From an uncultured Planctomycetales bacterium (GTDB lineage Bacteria > Planctomycetota > Planctomycetia > Pirellulales > S012-138): a stretch of DNA of 48,271 nucleotides. Made by a program: the position numbers and the translations under genes. Location of the stretch: positions 1-48,271 of the forward strand of contig CALJLD010000303.1 in NCBI GenBank assembly GCA_937982665.1. The letters are read 5' to 3'. This document shows, in pieces, positions 1 to 8,575 of the stretch (its first letter is position 1; each line of letters starts with the position of its first letter). A model generated the notes under the pieces. The model was not told the origin of the DNA and made no database searches. It saw only the letters and a program-made list of their open reading frames with translations.

Positions 1-98
1 CGCGCAACAGCATCCATCCTCGCGCCGGCAGTAACGAAGACCACGATCAGAGCCAGGAATAAAACGGCTCGGGAAATGTTGCGGCTGTGATTGCGCAT
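1..98 (-). CDS. N-terminal fragment of an exported protein
   Basis: Only the first 32 codons are in the window; the gene runs off the left edge. The minus strand reads from ATG at 98 into a short basic N-region (MRNHSRNISR) and then a hydrophobic core (AVLFLALIVVFVTAGA), which is the pattern of a signal peptide or N-terminal membrane anchor. The frame stays open to the window edge. Nothing can be said about function. The start is chosen because it puts the charged N-region directly before the hydrophobic stretch. The call rests on this pattern alone, so it is tentative. Confidence 0.45.
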   Translation of the reverse strand, partial: MRNHSRNISRAVLFLALIVVFVTAGARMDAVA

Positions 99-405
99 GG
101 GGCGGATCACAAATTGATGCGGTGAAACGAGTCAGGAACAGCTGTTGGCCCAGCGGCGATGACGCTCGTGGCAATGACTATCGCAATGATGGTTCAGATT
201 GCAACCAATTTCGCGCCGTTCGGTCGCGAGTGGGCACATACTCTTGTTGGCAAACTTCAGGCGGGACTGTCACTCGTCTGGGCAACAGCAACGTCGGCAG
301 GTTCAACTCAACAGGACATGCCCTGGGAAGTTGATTTTGTAGTATACCTCGCGGGAAGCGCGGTTCGCAACCAGCAGCAGGCGCAAAGATTGACGCAGGG
401 AAGAC
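99..405. other. gene-free stretch between truncated gene and argF
   Basis: About 300 bp between the start of the truncated minus-strand gene and the stop of argF. Short plus-strand frames cross it, but they have no recognisable domain and one runs into antisense of argF. It probably holds the promoter of the truncated gene at its left end. I see no clear terminator, repeat or RNA gene. Confidence 0.4.
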
Positions 406-1326
406 TTACGTCGAGTTCGCTTCGCTTAACAACCAGGCCAACAAGCCCTTTTGCGCGTGCATCCGATTGCCCGCTTGTTGCACGATCACGCTGTTGGGGC
501 TGTCGATCACCTCGTCCGTGACTTCCTGACCGCGTCTGGCCGGCAAGTCGTGCATGAAGTACGCGTCCGGCGCAAGACTCATCAGTTCGCCGTTAACCTG
601 ATACGGGGCGAAAGCCTTGGCTCTGGCCTCGCGCTCACCGTCTTGGCCCATGCTGGTCCAGACGTCCGTATAAACGGCATGCGCTCCGCGAACCGCTGCC
701 TGGACATCGTCCGTCAGCACCAATTCCAGGTTGGGCACAACTTCGCGCAGTCGCTGTTGAAAGCTGGCGTCAAACGAGTATTGCTCGGGTCCGGCCAATG
801 TGAACTTCACGCCCAAATGCCCACAAGCGAACGCCAGCGACCGCGACACGTTGTTGCCATCGCCGACAAACGTCAAATTCAAACCGGCCACATCACCGCG
901 AAGTTCACGCAGCGTGAACAAGTCGGCCAAGGCCTGACAGGGATGAAAACACTCCGTCAGGGCATTTATGACCGGCACCGTGGCAAACTGTGTGAGTTCC
1001 TCAACATCGGCGTGCGCATTCGCCCGAACGATCAGCACGTCAATGTACTCGCTGAGAACGCGGGCAAAATCGCACGTGGCCTCCCGCTTGCCCCAGCCAA
1101 CGTCATCGCCCAGCATCATGCTGCTGCCGCCCAAATGCGCCATCCCAGCTTCAAAGCTTACGCGCGTCCGCAAAGACGGCTTTTGAAAAAGCAAAGCAGC
1201 GACGCGCCCCGGCAACAGTCTGTGCTCTTCGCGCCGCTTGAGCTGAGACTTCAGTTTCGCGCTGATGTCGAAGATGCGTTGGATTTCCGCGGCGGAAACA
1301 TCGGCCAGCGAAAGCAAATGGCGCAT
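406..1326 (-). CDS. argF: ornithine carbamoyltransferase
   Basis: Makes citrulline from ornithine and carbamoyl phosphate in arginine synthesis; cytosolic. The 306 residues are typical length. The carbamoyl-phosphate loop SLRTR is at 51-55, HPCQ at 128-131, and the ornithine-side SMG loop at 225-227. The open frame extends 22 codons upstream, but the ATG at 1326 is preceded by GAGG five bases away and begins the conserved N-terminus, so I use it. One oddity is in the C-terminal substrate motif: the usual HCLP reads HDLP (259-262, codon GAC), replacing the cysteine that contacts ornithine in well-studied enzymes. The rest of that motif (ARRGQEV) is normal, so the protein is probably functional. 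Aspartate and N-acetylornithine transcarbamoylases are less likely because of the SMG loop. Confidence 0.93.
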   Translation of the reverse strand: MRHLLSLADVSAAEIQRIFDISAKLKSQLKRREEHRLLPGRVAALLFQKPSLRTRVSFEAGMAHLGGSSMMLGDDVGWGKREATCDFARVLSEYIDVLIVRANAHADVEELTQFATVPVINALTECFHPCQALADLFTLRELRGDVAGLNLTFVGDGNNVSRSLAFACGHLGVKFTLAGPEQYSFDASFQQRLREVVPNLELVLTDDVQAAVRGAHAVYTDVWTSMGQDGEREARAKAFAPYQVNGELMSLAPDAYFMHDLPARRGQEVTDEVIDSPNSVIVQQAGNRMHAQKGLLAWLLSEANST

Positions 1327-1545
1327 TGAGACCTCACGATGCGTTGGTTCTGGCGGTGGCTGTGGCAGCCCGCAAAAAGACCAACGACACAATTCCGTTT
1401 ACAGTGTTCGCGCGTTCCCAACGTTTTGGCGAGAGCCAGGGAACGGCCATGGGACGGGCGATGGGAAACCCCACAGCGTAATCACTAATGAGCGGGATTG
1501 ACAATGAGCTTTGCGCGAAGGGGCCGCTAACGCCCTGCTGTCGAT

Positions 1546-1971
1546 CTAGCCTTGATCGTCAAGTTGCTGCTGGATCCAGCCTTCGAGTTCTTCCCAATCC
1601 ACCGGCGGCAGCGACGAAAGGTCCGGCCGCAACCTCACCGCGTCGTTCAGATAAACGTGCGTGATGTCCTGTTGCTGGCGTTCCGTATTCCAGTGAATCA
1701 GCACTCGAATGCACAAGCCCAGTGAGCCGGGCACTGTCATCTCATGTCCGCAAAGCAGCGGAACTTCCAGCCAGCCAAGTTGCCTTGCGGCGAACGCGGG
1801 GAACTCCGCGTTGATGTCCGGTGTCGTGGTGAACTGCGCGGAAGCGACGTCTTCCTTCTCGATTCCATTCTGCCGAATCATCAACGCCAGCATCTGCCGC
1901 GTGGCGTGCAGAATCTCCTGGCGGTCATTGTTCTTGACCGTTGTCGCTCCGCGAACTCCCCGCAACATCAT
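1546..1971 (-). CDS. aroH: chorismate mutase, monofunctional AroH type
   Basis: Converts chorismate to prephenate, the branch step to phenylalanine and tyrosine. The 141 residues match the small trimeric Bacillus-type AroH fold. It begins MMLRGVRGATTV with the active-site arginine at R7, and the other catalytic positions are visible: E77 in the HEM motif, R89 in CIRV and Y107 in HVYL, all at Bacillus spacing. The frame is open 28 codons further upstream, but the ATG at 1971 has AAGGTG six bases before it and starts exactly at the family N-terminus. It lies about 100 bp after the glycosyltransferase on the same strand; that neighbour shares no pathway with it. Confidence 0.92.
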   Translation of the reverse strand: MMLRGVRGATTVKNNDRQEILHATRQMLALMIRQNGIEKEDVASAQFTTTPDINAEFPAFAARQLGWLEVPLLCGHEMTVPGSLGLCIRVLIHWNTERQQQDITHVYLNDAVRLRPDLSSLPPVDWEELEGWIQQQLDDQG

Positions 1972-2073
1972 TATGGACACCTTACATTCCGGCCAGGAAT
2001 CAACCACCGCCATCGCATTCAACTTACCGCGATTGCCGTGAAACAGGAACGGCAAGTCTCAACGGCAGCCCGG

Positions 2074-3153
2074 CTACGCCTGCTTTTCGCGACCTGTTGA
2101 TTTGTTGCTACCCGCGGACGATACCGTTGCGCGCCCCTTGGCTCCGCGAATGACGGTCTTGGTGCCAAAGATCTTGCCCCAGACATCGCTTGCCATGCAC
2201 TTGAGCAAGAACCAGGCATCGCCTCCGTAGCGAGGAAACATCCGCTTAGGCTCTTTGAACAGGCGGTAGGCCCATTCCAGTCCGGTTCGCTGATAGAACT
2301 TGGGAGCGCGCTTGATTCGGCCGGCAACAAAGTCAAACGATGCCCCCAGTTGCACGCATACAGGAATCGCCAACTCCTGCAAGTTGTCCGCAATCCAGCG
2401 TTCGCCCTTGGGCTGCCCCAGCGCAACAAACAAGATGTCCGTGTTGGCATCGCGAATGCGACCGATGAGTTGCGTGTTCTCCTCTTCTGACAACGGCCGA
2501 AACGGCGGTGTCTCCACCCCGGCAATCTGCAGATTGGGGTTCAGCTCGCAAAGCTTGCTTGCGGCTTCGTCAGCAACTCCGGGCGCTCCGCCGAGGAAAA
2601 ATATCCGATGGCCCAACTCGGCCGCTTGTTCAGCGATACGGTAGATCATGTCGCTTCCGGTCACGCGCTCAGGCAGTGGGGTTCCGCACCAGTGCGAATA
2701 CCAAACCAGCGGCATGCCATCGGCAACAACAAAATCGGCTGCCGAGTTCAGGCTCGGCAAATCCTCATGCAATGACGTCAATCGAGCATAGTGCAGGTTC
2801 GCCGTGATAAAGTAGCCTGGCTCGCCGCTGGCAATCTTGTTTGCGATGGCCACCAGCGTCTCATCGCCAGTAACAACCGCGAGCGGCAAGCCGAAGACAT
2901 TTACCGTCTCCACCGGCATTCCGGTCTCGGTGCTTAACGCCGCAGCCCTGGTGACTTTCGCTTTGCGGTCGGCAAAGCTCTCGCGATTGCCTGCAGATGC
3001 AGCCGTCGATGGTGCTGTGTTCAAAGGGCCTTCGCCATTGCTAACATTAGCTGTTGGCTGCGAAGTCTGTTCAGGTGAATTTTGCACAGGCACCATAATC
3101 TCCAGCGGTAATTTGCCGAGTTGCATTGGCGGGCGGTTGCGTCTCCGGGGCAT
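2074..3153 (-). CDS. WecG/TagA/CpsF family glycosyltransferase
   Basis: Family members move an N-acetyl-hexosamine (ManNAcA or ManNAc) onto a lipid-linked sugar at the inner face of the membrane, for cell-surface or exopolysaccharide synthesis. The domain starts around VNVFGLPLAVVTGDETL and shows the family landmarks in order: YFITANLHY, the VADGMPLVW aspartate motif, RVTGSDM, FFLGG, VALGQPKGERW and GASFDFVAGRIKRAP. About 80 residues before the domain are polar, low-complexity and poorly conserved, so the start is uncertain: ATG codons at 3153, 3126 and 3096 are all possible. I use 3153, although its AGGAG touches the ATG. The divergent neighbour is rmlD, so a shared role in surface polysaccharide is plausible. 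The substrate cannot be read from sequence. Confidence 0.85.
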   Translation of the reverse strand: MPRRRNRPPMQLGKLPLEIMVPVQNSPEQTSQPTANVSNGEGPLNTAPSTAASAGNRESFADRKAKVTRAAALSTETGMPVETVNVFGLPLAVVTGDETLVAIANKIASGEPGYFITANLHYARLTSLHEDLPSLNSAADFVVADGMPLVWYSHWCGTPLPERVTGSDMIYRIAEQAAELGHRIFFLGGAPGVADEAASKLCELNPNLQIAGVETPPFRPLSEEENTQLIGRIRDANTDILFVALGQPKGERWIADNLQELAIPVCVQLGASFDFVAGRIKRAPKFYQRTGLEWAYRLFKEPKRMFPRYGGDAWFLLKCMASDVWGKIFGTKTVIRGAKGRATVSSAGSNKSTGREKQA

Positions 3154-3256
3154 CTCCTGTTGAAATATGCCACAGGTTCTCGCCTTGCGGACGTAAACAA
3201 CCCCTGGCGTCCGTTGTCTGCTGTTAAGATTCCCTGCTGATGAATCCATAAGACCT

Positions 3257-4129
3257 ATGACCCGCAAGATCGTCATTACCGGAGCCAATGGTCAGCTTGG
3301 TCGAGAACTGCTGCGACAGTTCGGAGATCGTGCGATGGGACTCACGCGCGAAGAACTGGACCTGACAAAGATCAAGACCATACGCGAAACCCTGGCAGCC
3401 ATGCGGCCAGAAGCGGTCATCAACGCGGCCGCGTACACCAACGTGGATCGCGCTGAGGAAGAAGAGCAACTCTGCCGCGCGGTCAACATGTTAGCCGTAG
3501 GGCAAATCGCCGCGGCCTGTGAAGATGTCGATTGCCCACTGTTGCACGTCAGCACGGACTACATCTTTACAACAGAACCCAACAAGCGGTTGCCCTGGCG
3601 AGAGACGGATCGCCCTTATCCGTTGGGCCAATATGCGGAAAGCAAATGGCGTGGCGAACAACAGGCAGCTCGGGTTGAACGAAACATCATCGTTCGCACC
3701 TGCGGACTGTATGCTTCCGCTGAACATGAAGACGCTCGGAATTTCGTGCAAACCATTTCGCGATTCGCCAAGACCGGACGCCCGTTGCGAGTCGTCGATG
3801 ACCAGTTCTGCACGCCAAGCTACGTTCCTCACGTGGCCACCGGCGTCAAGTTTCTGCTCGACGCCGCGCTGACCGGCAACGCGCGATGGGGAACTTACCA
3901 CCTGACCAATCGCGGTGCGTTGACCTGGTTTGAGCTGGCCAAAGCAATCGTTGAACTGGCAGGCCTGGACGTTGCCGTGGAACCAATCACTACGGAGGAG
4001 TACGCCGCTCCGGCCCCGCGGCCAAAGTACAGCGTGCTCGATTGCGGCAAGTACCGCGAACTTGGCGGACCCGCCATGCCAGACTGGCGAGATGCGATCA
4101 AAGAGCGGATGACCAACCCGCAGGACTAA
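3257..4129 (+). CDS. rmlD: dTDP-4-dehydrorhamnose reductase
   Basis: Last step of dTDP-L-rhamnose synthesis: NADPH-dependent reduction of dTDP-4-dehydro-L-rhamnose, supplying rhamnose to surface polysaccharide. It is an extended short-chain dehydrogenase. The nucleotide-binding TGANGQLG is at 8-15, STDYIF at 99-104, and the catalytic Y126-xxx-K130 in YAESK. At 290 residues it has normal length. rmlA, rmlB and rmlC are not in the window. It is divergent from the WecG-type glycosyltransferase with about 100 bp between starts, so the two may share a control region. Confidence 0.9.
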   Translation: MTRKIVITGANGQLGRELLRQFGDRAMGLTREELDLTKIKTIRETLAAMRPEAVINAAAYTNVDRAEEEEQLCRAVNMLAVGQIAAACEDVDCPLLHVSTDYIFTTEPNKRLPWRETDRPYPLGQYAESKWRGEQQAARVERNIIVRTCGLYASAEHEDARNFVQTISRFAKTGRPLRVVDDQFCTPSYVPHVATGVKFLLDAALTGNARWGTYHLTNRGALTWFELAKAIVELAGLDVAVEPITTEEYAAPAPRPKYSVLDCGKYRELGGPAMPDWRDAIKERMTNPQD

Positions 4130-4176
4130 GCCGCGCGACGAAGGGCGCCACTTACATGTAGCCGAGCGCCCTCGCG

Positions 4177-4911
4177 CTAAAGTCCGTCATCGTCGGCTTG
4201 CATCCACCACGGCACATCGAAGTTGATGTCCTCGGGAGCCACTTCCCAGCCTGTGTGATTGCGCGTGAAGTACTCCCAAAACCGAGCGCGGTCCTGCTCA
4301 TCAAAGACTTCAAACAGTTTCGCTTCCTGCATCTCTTCCAGGAATTTGCGATAGGCGCCAACCGGTTCCATCGGATTCGCCTGCTGGAAGATCACGGGAC
4401 CGCCGTACTTCTTGTACAGCTCACGATTGACTTTCCAACCAATTACTGCGCGTTCCGCCCGCTGTTGGCGTTCCTCAGCCGTGAATGCTATATGATCAAT
4501 GGTGAGGCCAACAAGATCGAGTTGCCTGGTCCAGAAGTTGTTGAAGTCACGGACCTCTTCCTTGGTCGCTTTGATCTCATGCGTTTCCGCGTATCGGGCT
4601 CTGAGTTTCGAAAGCACAAGGCTTTGCACAATCACGATCGGTGTTTCTTCCTCCGCGTCGATCTTCCAACCTCGCGGCCAAAGATCGGCTTGGTAGACAT
4701 AGTTGTCCAGCACACGGGCAACCGGCTCTCCCTTCACCGGATCAGGAGGTGGAATCTTACTTGTGTCGAAACCCAGCGGCAGTTGCTCGTCTTGTTTGCT
4801 CTGCTTCTTGTCTTGTTTGCTCTGTTGATCCTGTTGAACCTGCGCAACCGCGGAACGAGTTGTGAGAACTGGAATCGCCAGGCAGATGAGAATCGCAAAG
4901 CAAGTCTTCAT
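4177..4911 (-). CDS. secreted protein of unknown function
   Basis: 244 residues from the ATG at 4911, which has GGAG seven bases upstream and begins a clear signal peptide (MKTCFAILICLAIPVLT, cleavage likely after AVA). A Gln/Lys/Asp-rich linker (about 24-45) follows, then a mostly helical charged domain. The stretch after PVKGEPVARVLDN, with repeated charged helices, recalls the N-terminal chaperone part of SurA/PpiC proteins, but no peptidyl-prolyl isomerase domain follows, so that link is weak. Likely periplasmic. Convergent with rmlD; the short gap holds a 7-bp inverted repeat without a T-run. Confidence 0.7.
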   Translation of the reverse strand: MKTCFAILICLAIPVLTTRSAVAQVQQDQQSKQDKKQSKQDEQLPLGFDTSKIPPPDPVKGEPVARVLDNYVYQADLWPRGWKIDAEEETPIVIVQSLVLSKLRARYAETHEIKATKEEVRDFNNFWTRQLDLVGLTIDHIAFTAEERQQRAERAVIGWKVNRELYKKYGGPVIFQQANPMEPVGAYRKFLEEMQEAKLFEVFDEQDRARFWEYFTRNHTGWEVAPEDINFDVPWWMQADDDGL

Positions 4912-5265
4912 TGGCAGGCTCCACAATCGGACTCGTGTTGAGTGGGACTCGTGCCGAGAACTCTCGATGTGCAAAAGCAGGATGCAAAAATTGTAACGAC
5001 CCCCGCGCGTGATTCAGAACGATTGGATGGCTTTCAACACAATCGGGCGAATTCGCACACAACACAGAGCAAGCACACACTTCGTGTTGTCCATAAAGCC
5101 TCACGCGACGAGTTGCCGGTTGACGTCATTGTCACAGTCAGGCGAAGATCAAGTGCGAAAGAGATTTCCCACGCGGACAACCCTTTGCCGTTTGCATGTT
5201 CCTTGCCCGTGGCTGTGAATGACGTGACCTACTTCTGCGGAAAATTCTTGGCGTTTGTCAAATTC

Positions 5266-6543
5266 ATGTCGGTGTGCGTGGCCGTGAGTTGGATCTTTGG
5301 ATCCGCATCGCCTGCTTGCGCGCAAATTGAATTTGAACGCGAGCCGATCAACTATGGCCAGGGTCCATCAGATGATCCTGTCGCTGCACTGCAGGCACAA
5401 ATCGATGCCGGCGACGCCGAGCTTGAATACGCCCAAGGGCAAGGCTACTTGCCGGCCGTTTTGAAAGCGCTGGGAGTTGGTACGTCTTCGCAAGTGCTCG
5501 TGCATTCGCAAACGAGTTTTCAGCAGCGGCTGATCTCGCCAAGACGGCCGCGCGCTTTGTACTTCAACGATGAGTCCTACGTCGGTTGGGTTCAGGATGG
5601 CGACGTCCTTGAGATCATGACAACAGATCCGCAACAGGGCGAAGTTTTCTACACGCTGTTGCAGAGTAAGACGGACAAGCCGGAGTTTATCCGCGACCGC
5701 GGCCAGTGCATTGTTTGCCATGCGTCTTCGCGAACGCAGGACGTGCCCGGCGGTGTAGTGCGTTCCGTATTTGTGAATGCGGGCGGGCGGCCGCTCTTTG
5801 GCTCCGGAACGTACGACATCGATCATACGAGCCCCTTCGAGAAACGTTGGGGCGGTTACTACGTCACCGGGACTCACGGCGAAATGCGCCATATGGGCAA
5901 TGTCTTTGCCAAGGACCGAAGTAACCCAGAGAAGCTTGACCGCGAAGAGGGAGCGAACATCACCGAACTTTCCGACCGCTTGAATGTTTCGCCTTATTTG
6001 ACTCCGCACAGTGATCTGGTGGCGTTGATGGTGCTGGAACATCAAACCCAAATGCAAAACCTGATCACGCGTGCGAACTATGAAACGCGATCGGCGCAAC
6101 ACTACGACAAGGTCATGAACGAGTTGCTCGAACAGCCGCCGACACATGTCAGCGATTCGACAAAACGGCGGATCGCTTCGGCTGGAGACAAGCTGGTCCG
6201 ATACATGCTGTTCGCTGAGGAATTCCCGCTGACGTCTCCCGTCGCCGGCACTTCAGAGTTCGCCAAGGAATTCGTTGAACTCGGACCACGCGACGAGCAA
6301 GGCCGTTCGCTGCGCGACTTTGATTTGAACACCCGCATGTTCAAACACCCGTGCAGTTATCTGATCTACTCCAGATCATTCGATGGGCTGCCGACCGAAA
6401 TGAAGAGCTATGTTTCGCGGCGGCTGAAGGAGATCCTGACCGGGAAAGATCAGTCAGAGGAGTTCAGTCATCTGAGCGCAGAAGATCGCGTCGCGATTCT
6501 GGAGATTCTCTCCGAGACGAAACCTGACCTGTGGGCCGAGTAG
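5266..6543 (+). CDS. secreted CxxCH (cytochrome c-like) protein
   Basis: Exported protein with one heme-attachment signature, C148-IV-C151-H152, in a context (RGQCIVCHASS) that looks like a true c-type heme site. The mature part has about 400 residues and no standard cytochrome c fold that I recognise. Near the C-terminus is HPCSYLIYSRSFDGLP. The frame is open more than 300 bp upstream, but the residues before ATG 5266 look non-coding and that ATG begins a signal sequence ending ACAQ. In-frame TTG at 5248 would add a lysine-containing N-region and is a fair alternative. Function unknown; an electron-transfer or peroxidase-like role is only inferred from the heme motif. Confidence 0.75.
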   Translation: MSVCVAVSWIFGSASPACAQIEFEREPINYGQGPSDDPVAALQAQIDAGDAELEYAQGQGYLPAVLKALGVGTSSQVLVHSQTSFQQRLISPRRPRALYFNDESYVGWVQDGDVLEIMTTDPQQGEVFYTLLQSKTDKPEFIRDRGQCIVCHASSRTQDVPGGVVRSVFVNAGGRPLFGSGTYDIDHTSPFEKRWGGYYVTGTHGEMRHMGNVFAKDRSNPEKLDREEGANITELSDRLNVSPYLTPHSDLVALMVLEHQTQMQNLITRANYETRSAQHYDKVMNELLEQPPTHVSDSTKRRIASAGDKLVRYMLFAEEFPLTSPVAGTSEFAKEFVELGPRDEQGRSLRDFDLNTRMFKHPCSYLIYSRSFDGLPTEMKSYVSRRLKEILTGKDQSEEFSHLSAEDRVAILEILSETKPDLWAE

Positions 6544-6613
6544 TTTCGCCGGCACCGGGTGGCTCAGCCAAGATTGGCTGTGTCGCGCTGCACCTGCACT
6601 CACCCGCCGGCTG

Positions 6614-6633
6614 CAACAAAAGCTGCGCACTGG
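6614..6633. repeat. copy 1 of a 20-bp exact intergenic repeat
   Basis: The 20 bases starting CAACAAAAGC and ending TGCGCACTGG occur here and, in the same orientation, at 37430-37449. Both copies are in long gene-free stretches, and each has a CACC-C/G-GGTG motif within about 70 bp. Flanks do not align further by eye. Confidence 0.6.
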
Positions 6634-6757
6634 CATAGAGCAATTCAGCCGGCATGGACTCTTTTTCCGCGCGCGGAATCCCCACCTGCGGAGTGGTACT
6701 TTTCGCGAGAATAGGATATCCGTGAGATTCCTCTTCGTGATCCTTTGGAATCACCGC

Positions 6758-6875
6758 AATCCCGGGTGTAACCCCGGCAAAACGGCCGGTAATCCAGGGT
6801 GTTACCCCGGGTGGCAGGGTGGGCGCAATGCCGGGTGGTAATCCCGGGTTGTAATCCAGGGTGTAATCCCGGATT
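6758..6875. repeat. cluster of degenerate 12-13 bp repeats with CCCGGG core
   Basis: About eight imperfect copies of a unit close to TAATCCCGGGTGG lie in some 120 bp, including AATCCCGGGTGT, AATCCAGGGTGT, TACCCCGGGTGG, AATGCCGGGTGG, TAATCCCGGGTTG and TAATCCAGGGTG. Most cores are self-complementary or nearly so, so the strands can form several alternative short hairpins. The copies are head to tail with small spacers. Either protein binding or a slipped-strand expansion could explain it; the sequence does not decide. Confidence 0.7.
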
Positions 6876-7043
6876 TGGATCCTGGCCGCAGAGCATCCTT
6901 CGCGCGAGATCCGCGCGCTGAGATTTTTTTCAAAACTCGTGTTGCCCACTGCGCAGCTTCCGTGGGAATTTGCCGTTTCGCTCTTTGGCAATTTGGAAAT
7001 TACACAACAGCAGCGCAAGTCGCGGCGGCTAGCGGTTCGTCCA

Positions 7044-8192
7044 CTACGGATGCTTGGCTGACGCTTTCGCCAGGCTTTGCAAGATGGTATCAGCCAGCGG
7101 GCGAAGATTCGCATACTCTGAATTCGTCATCAAGGCGACACCGAAGCCGGCGTCAGGGGCAATCATCAGGTAAGTGCGTGTCTTCTCCTGCGATCCGGAA
7201 TGGCCAACGATGCGATGTTCGCCGAGTTGTGCGACGCGAAAGCCCAGCCCGTATTCCGTGGTTTGCCCGTCGGCCGTTTCTTGTGCTGTCCACATTTCGT
7301 CCCACCGCTCTTGCGGCAAGATCTTCTCCGTCATCAAGCCTGCACCGAAGCGAGCGAGATCACCAACGGTGGAGATGAACCCGCCGCCGGCCAACTTCCA
7401 GCTCACGTCCGTATCTGTAGAGACGACAATCTCGCGACGTCGGCGGCGATACCCCACAGCGCGGTTGTCGATATGCTCCCATTGGTAGTCTGGCCGCATG
7501 CTGTTCATCCCCAGCGGTGCGAAGACGCGTTCTTTCGCCTGGAGTGCGAACTTCTGCTTACCGGCACGTTGCACGGCAGCACCCAGAAGCATGTAGCCAT
7601 GCGTGGTGTACGAAAATTTCTCGCCTGGCGCGTTTACCAGCGGCGATTCGCGAAAGCGATCGAGAGCCAAGACCACGTCTTCATACGGATGCTCAGTTTC
7701 GTATTCCGCTTCCGTGATAACGACTCGCCCGTTGGTGTAGTGCACGATGCCGCCTTGGTGACACAGCAAATGACCTACGGTAATGGTGACGTCCTGATCG
7801 CCATAGCTCGGCTGAGGAAACTCAGGCACCAGCGTCCGCACATCGGTCTGCAGTTCCATCTTGCCATCGTGGATCAGTTGCATCGCCAGGATTGCGGTGA
7901 CCGGTTTCGAGATGGAAGCCCAGCGGAACATGGTCTTGTCCGTGACGGGAACTTCCGCTTCGCGATCTTGATAGCCATAACCTTGCACATGGCTGACTTC
8001 GCCGTTCTGGATCACGGCCACGGCCAGGCCGACGAGTTGCTGATCAGCCATGGCTTGCTTTGCGGCCGCATCAACCTCAGCGAAGACGTCGCTTGCGGTC
8101 TCCTGCGATTGACCAACGGCGACGCCACTAGCGAAAACCACAGCGAGCAAAACGAGGAATCCTTCGCGGAGCAATCTCATTCGTGGAGCCAT
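7044..8192 (-). CDS. serine hydrolase, beta-lactamase/class C PBP family
   Basis: A 382-residue exported penicillin-binding-protein-like serine hydrolase. After a signal peptide (about 1-28) come the SxxK nucleophile motif S93-IS-K96, the tyrosine motif Y195-TTHGY (the usual YSN, altered in the last two residues) and the third motif H331-SG. These are the three active-site boxes of the family, which includes esterases, D-aminopeptidases and carboxypeptidases as well as beta-lactamases. The substrate cannot be assigned; resistance should not be assumed. The frame is open 64 codons further upstream, but that part does not resemble an export signal. ATG 8180 is a possible alternative start. No strong ribosome-binding site is seen. 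Confidence 0.85.
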   Translation of the reverse strand: MAPRMRLLREGFLVLLAVVFASGVAVGQSQETASDVFAEVDAAAKQAMADQQLVGLAVAVIQNGEVSHVQGYGYQDREAEVPVTDKTMFRWASISKPVTAILAMQLIHDGKMELQTDVRTLVPEFPQPSYGDQDVTITVGHLLCHQGGIVHYTNGRVVITEAEYETEHPYEDVVLALDRFRESPLVNAPGEKFSYTTHGYMLLGAAVQRAGKQKFALQAKERVFAPLGMNSMRPDYQWEHIDNRAVGYRRRRREIVVSTDTDVSWKLAGGGFISTVGDLARFGAGLMTEKILPQERWDEMWTAQETADGQTTEYGLGFRVAQLGEHRIVGHSGSQEKTRTYLMIAPDAGFGVALMTNSEYANLRPLADTILQSLAKASAKHP

Positions 8193-8575
8193 TATGTGCG
8201 AATCGTCTGGATGGGTTGTTGCGGGGAACGGCTGGTTGCGACCGGCCCGTAGCGGACTAGGAAAATCACATCGTACGCAGACGGGCGAAGCGATGCACGC
8301 GACTGGCACGAGCAAGGTTGATCCGCAATTGTCTGGCTGCCACACCACGCGACGTGAATTCAGCGTAACCCACAATTGCGACAAAGCTTACAGTTCGCGG
8401 TCAGTCGCGGATTGAGGTCCAAAATGGTTGCTCAGGCCCCTCGATTGGGTTAAACCTAGATGCTGGGTGCGCGGCGCAAAATGCTGCGCTGCGGACCTCG
8501 CAATCAACCTTTTCATTCTGGGAATAGCACGGTGCCTGTGCCATTCCCTTCGTCCGCTGTGCAAGAGGGCTGAAG
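8193..8575. other. divergent intergenic region, 383 bp
   Basis: Lies between the starts of the serine hydrolase (minus) and the DUF1559 protein (plus), so it should carry promoters for both. I could not pick a convincing -35/-10 pair. The ribosome site of the right-hand gene is visible (GAGGGCTGAAG before its ATG). No repeat or RNA gene seen. Confidence 0.4.

Larger units (their letters stand above)
6544..7043. other. 500-bp gene-free stretch between convergent genes
   Basis: Separates the CxxCH protein from the serine hydrolase, which point at each other. Minus-strand frames through it give Pro/Gly-rich translations (PGLPPGIAPTLPPG), but these come from the short CCCGGG-core repeats described separately, and different frames give equally repetitive peptides, so I do not call a gene. 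It also holds one copy of a 20-bp sequence (6614-6633) found again at 37430-37449. No clear T-run terminator is visible. Confidence 0.5.

Noticed and set aside
451..1329. 292-codon plus-strand frame opposite argF
   Set aside because: Fully antisense to a clear ornithine carbamoyltransferase; its translation has no domain.
4142..4172. AGGGCGC/GCGCCCT inverted repeat as terminator
   Set aside because: Short stem, 17-base loop and no T-run.
6464..7114. 216-codon minus-strand frame with PGLPPG repeats
   Set aside because: Begins inside the serine hydrolase end and ends inside the CxxCH gene; the repeats are DNA-level and appear in several frames.
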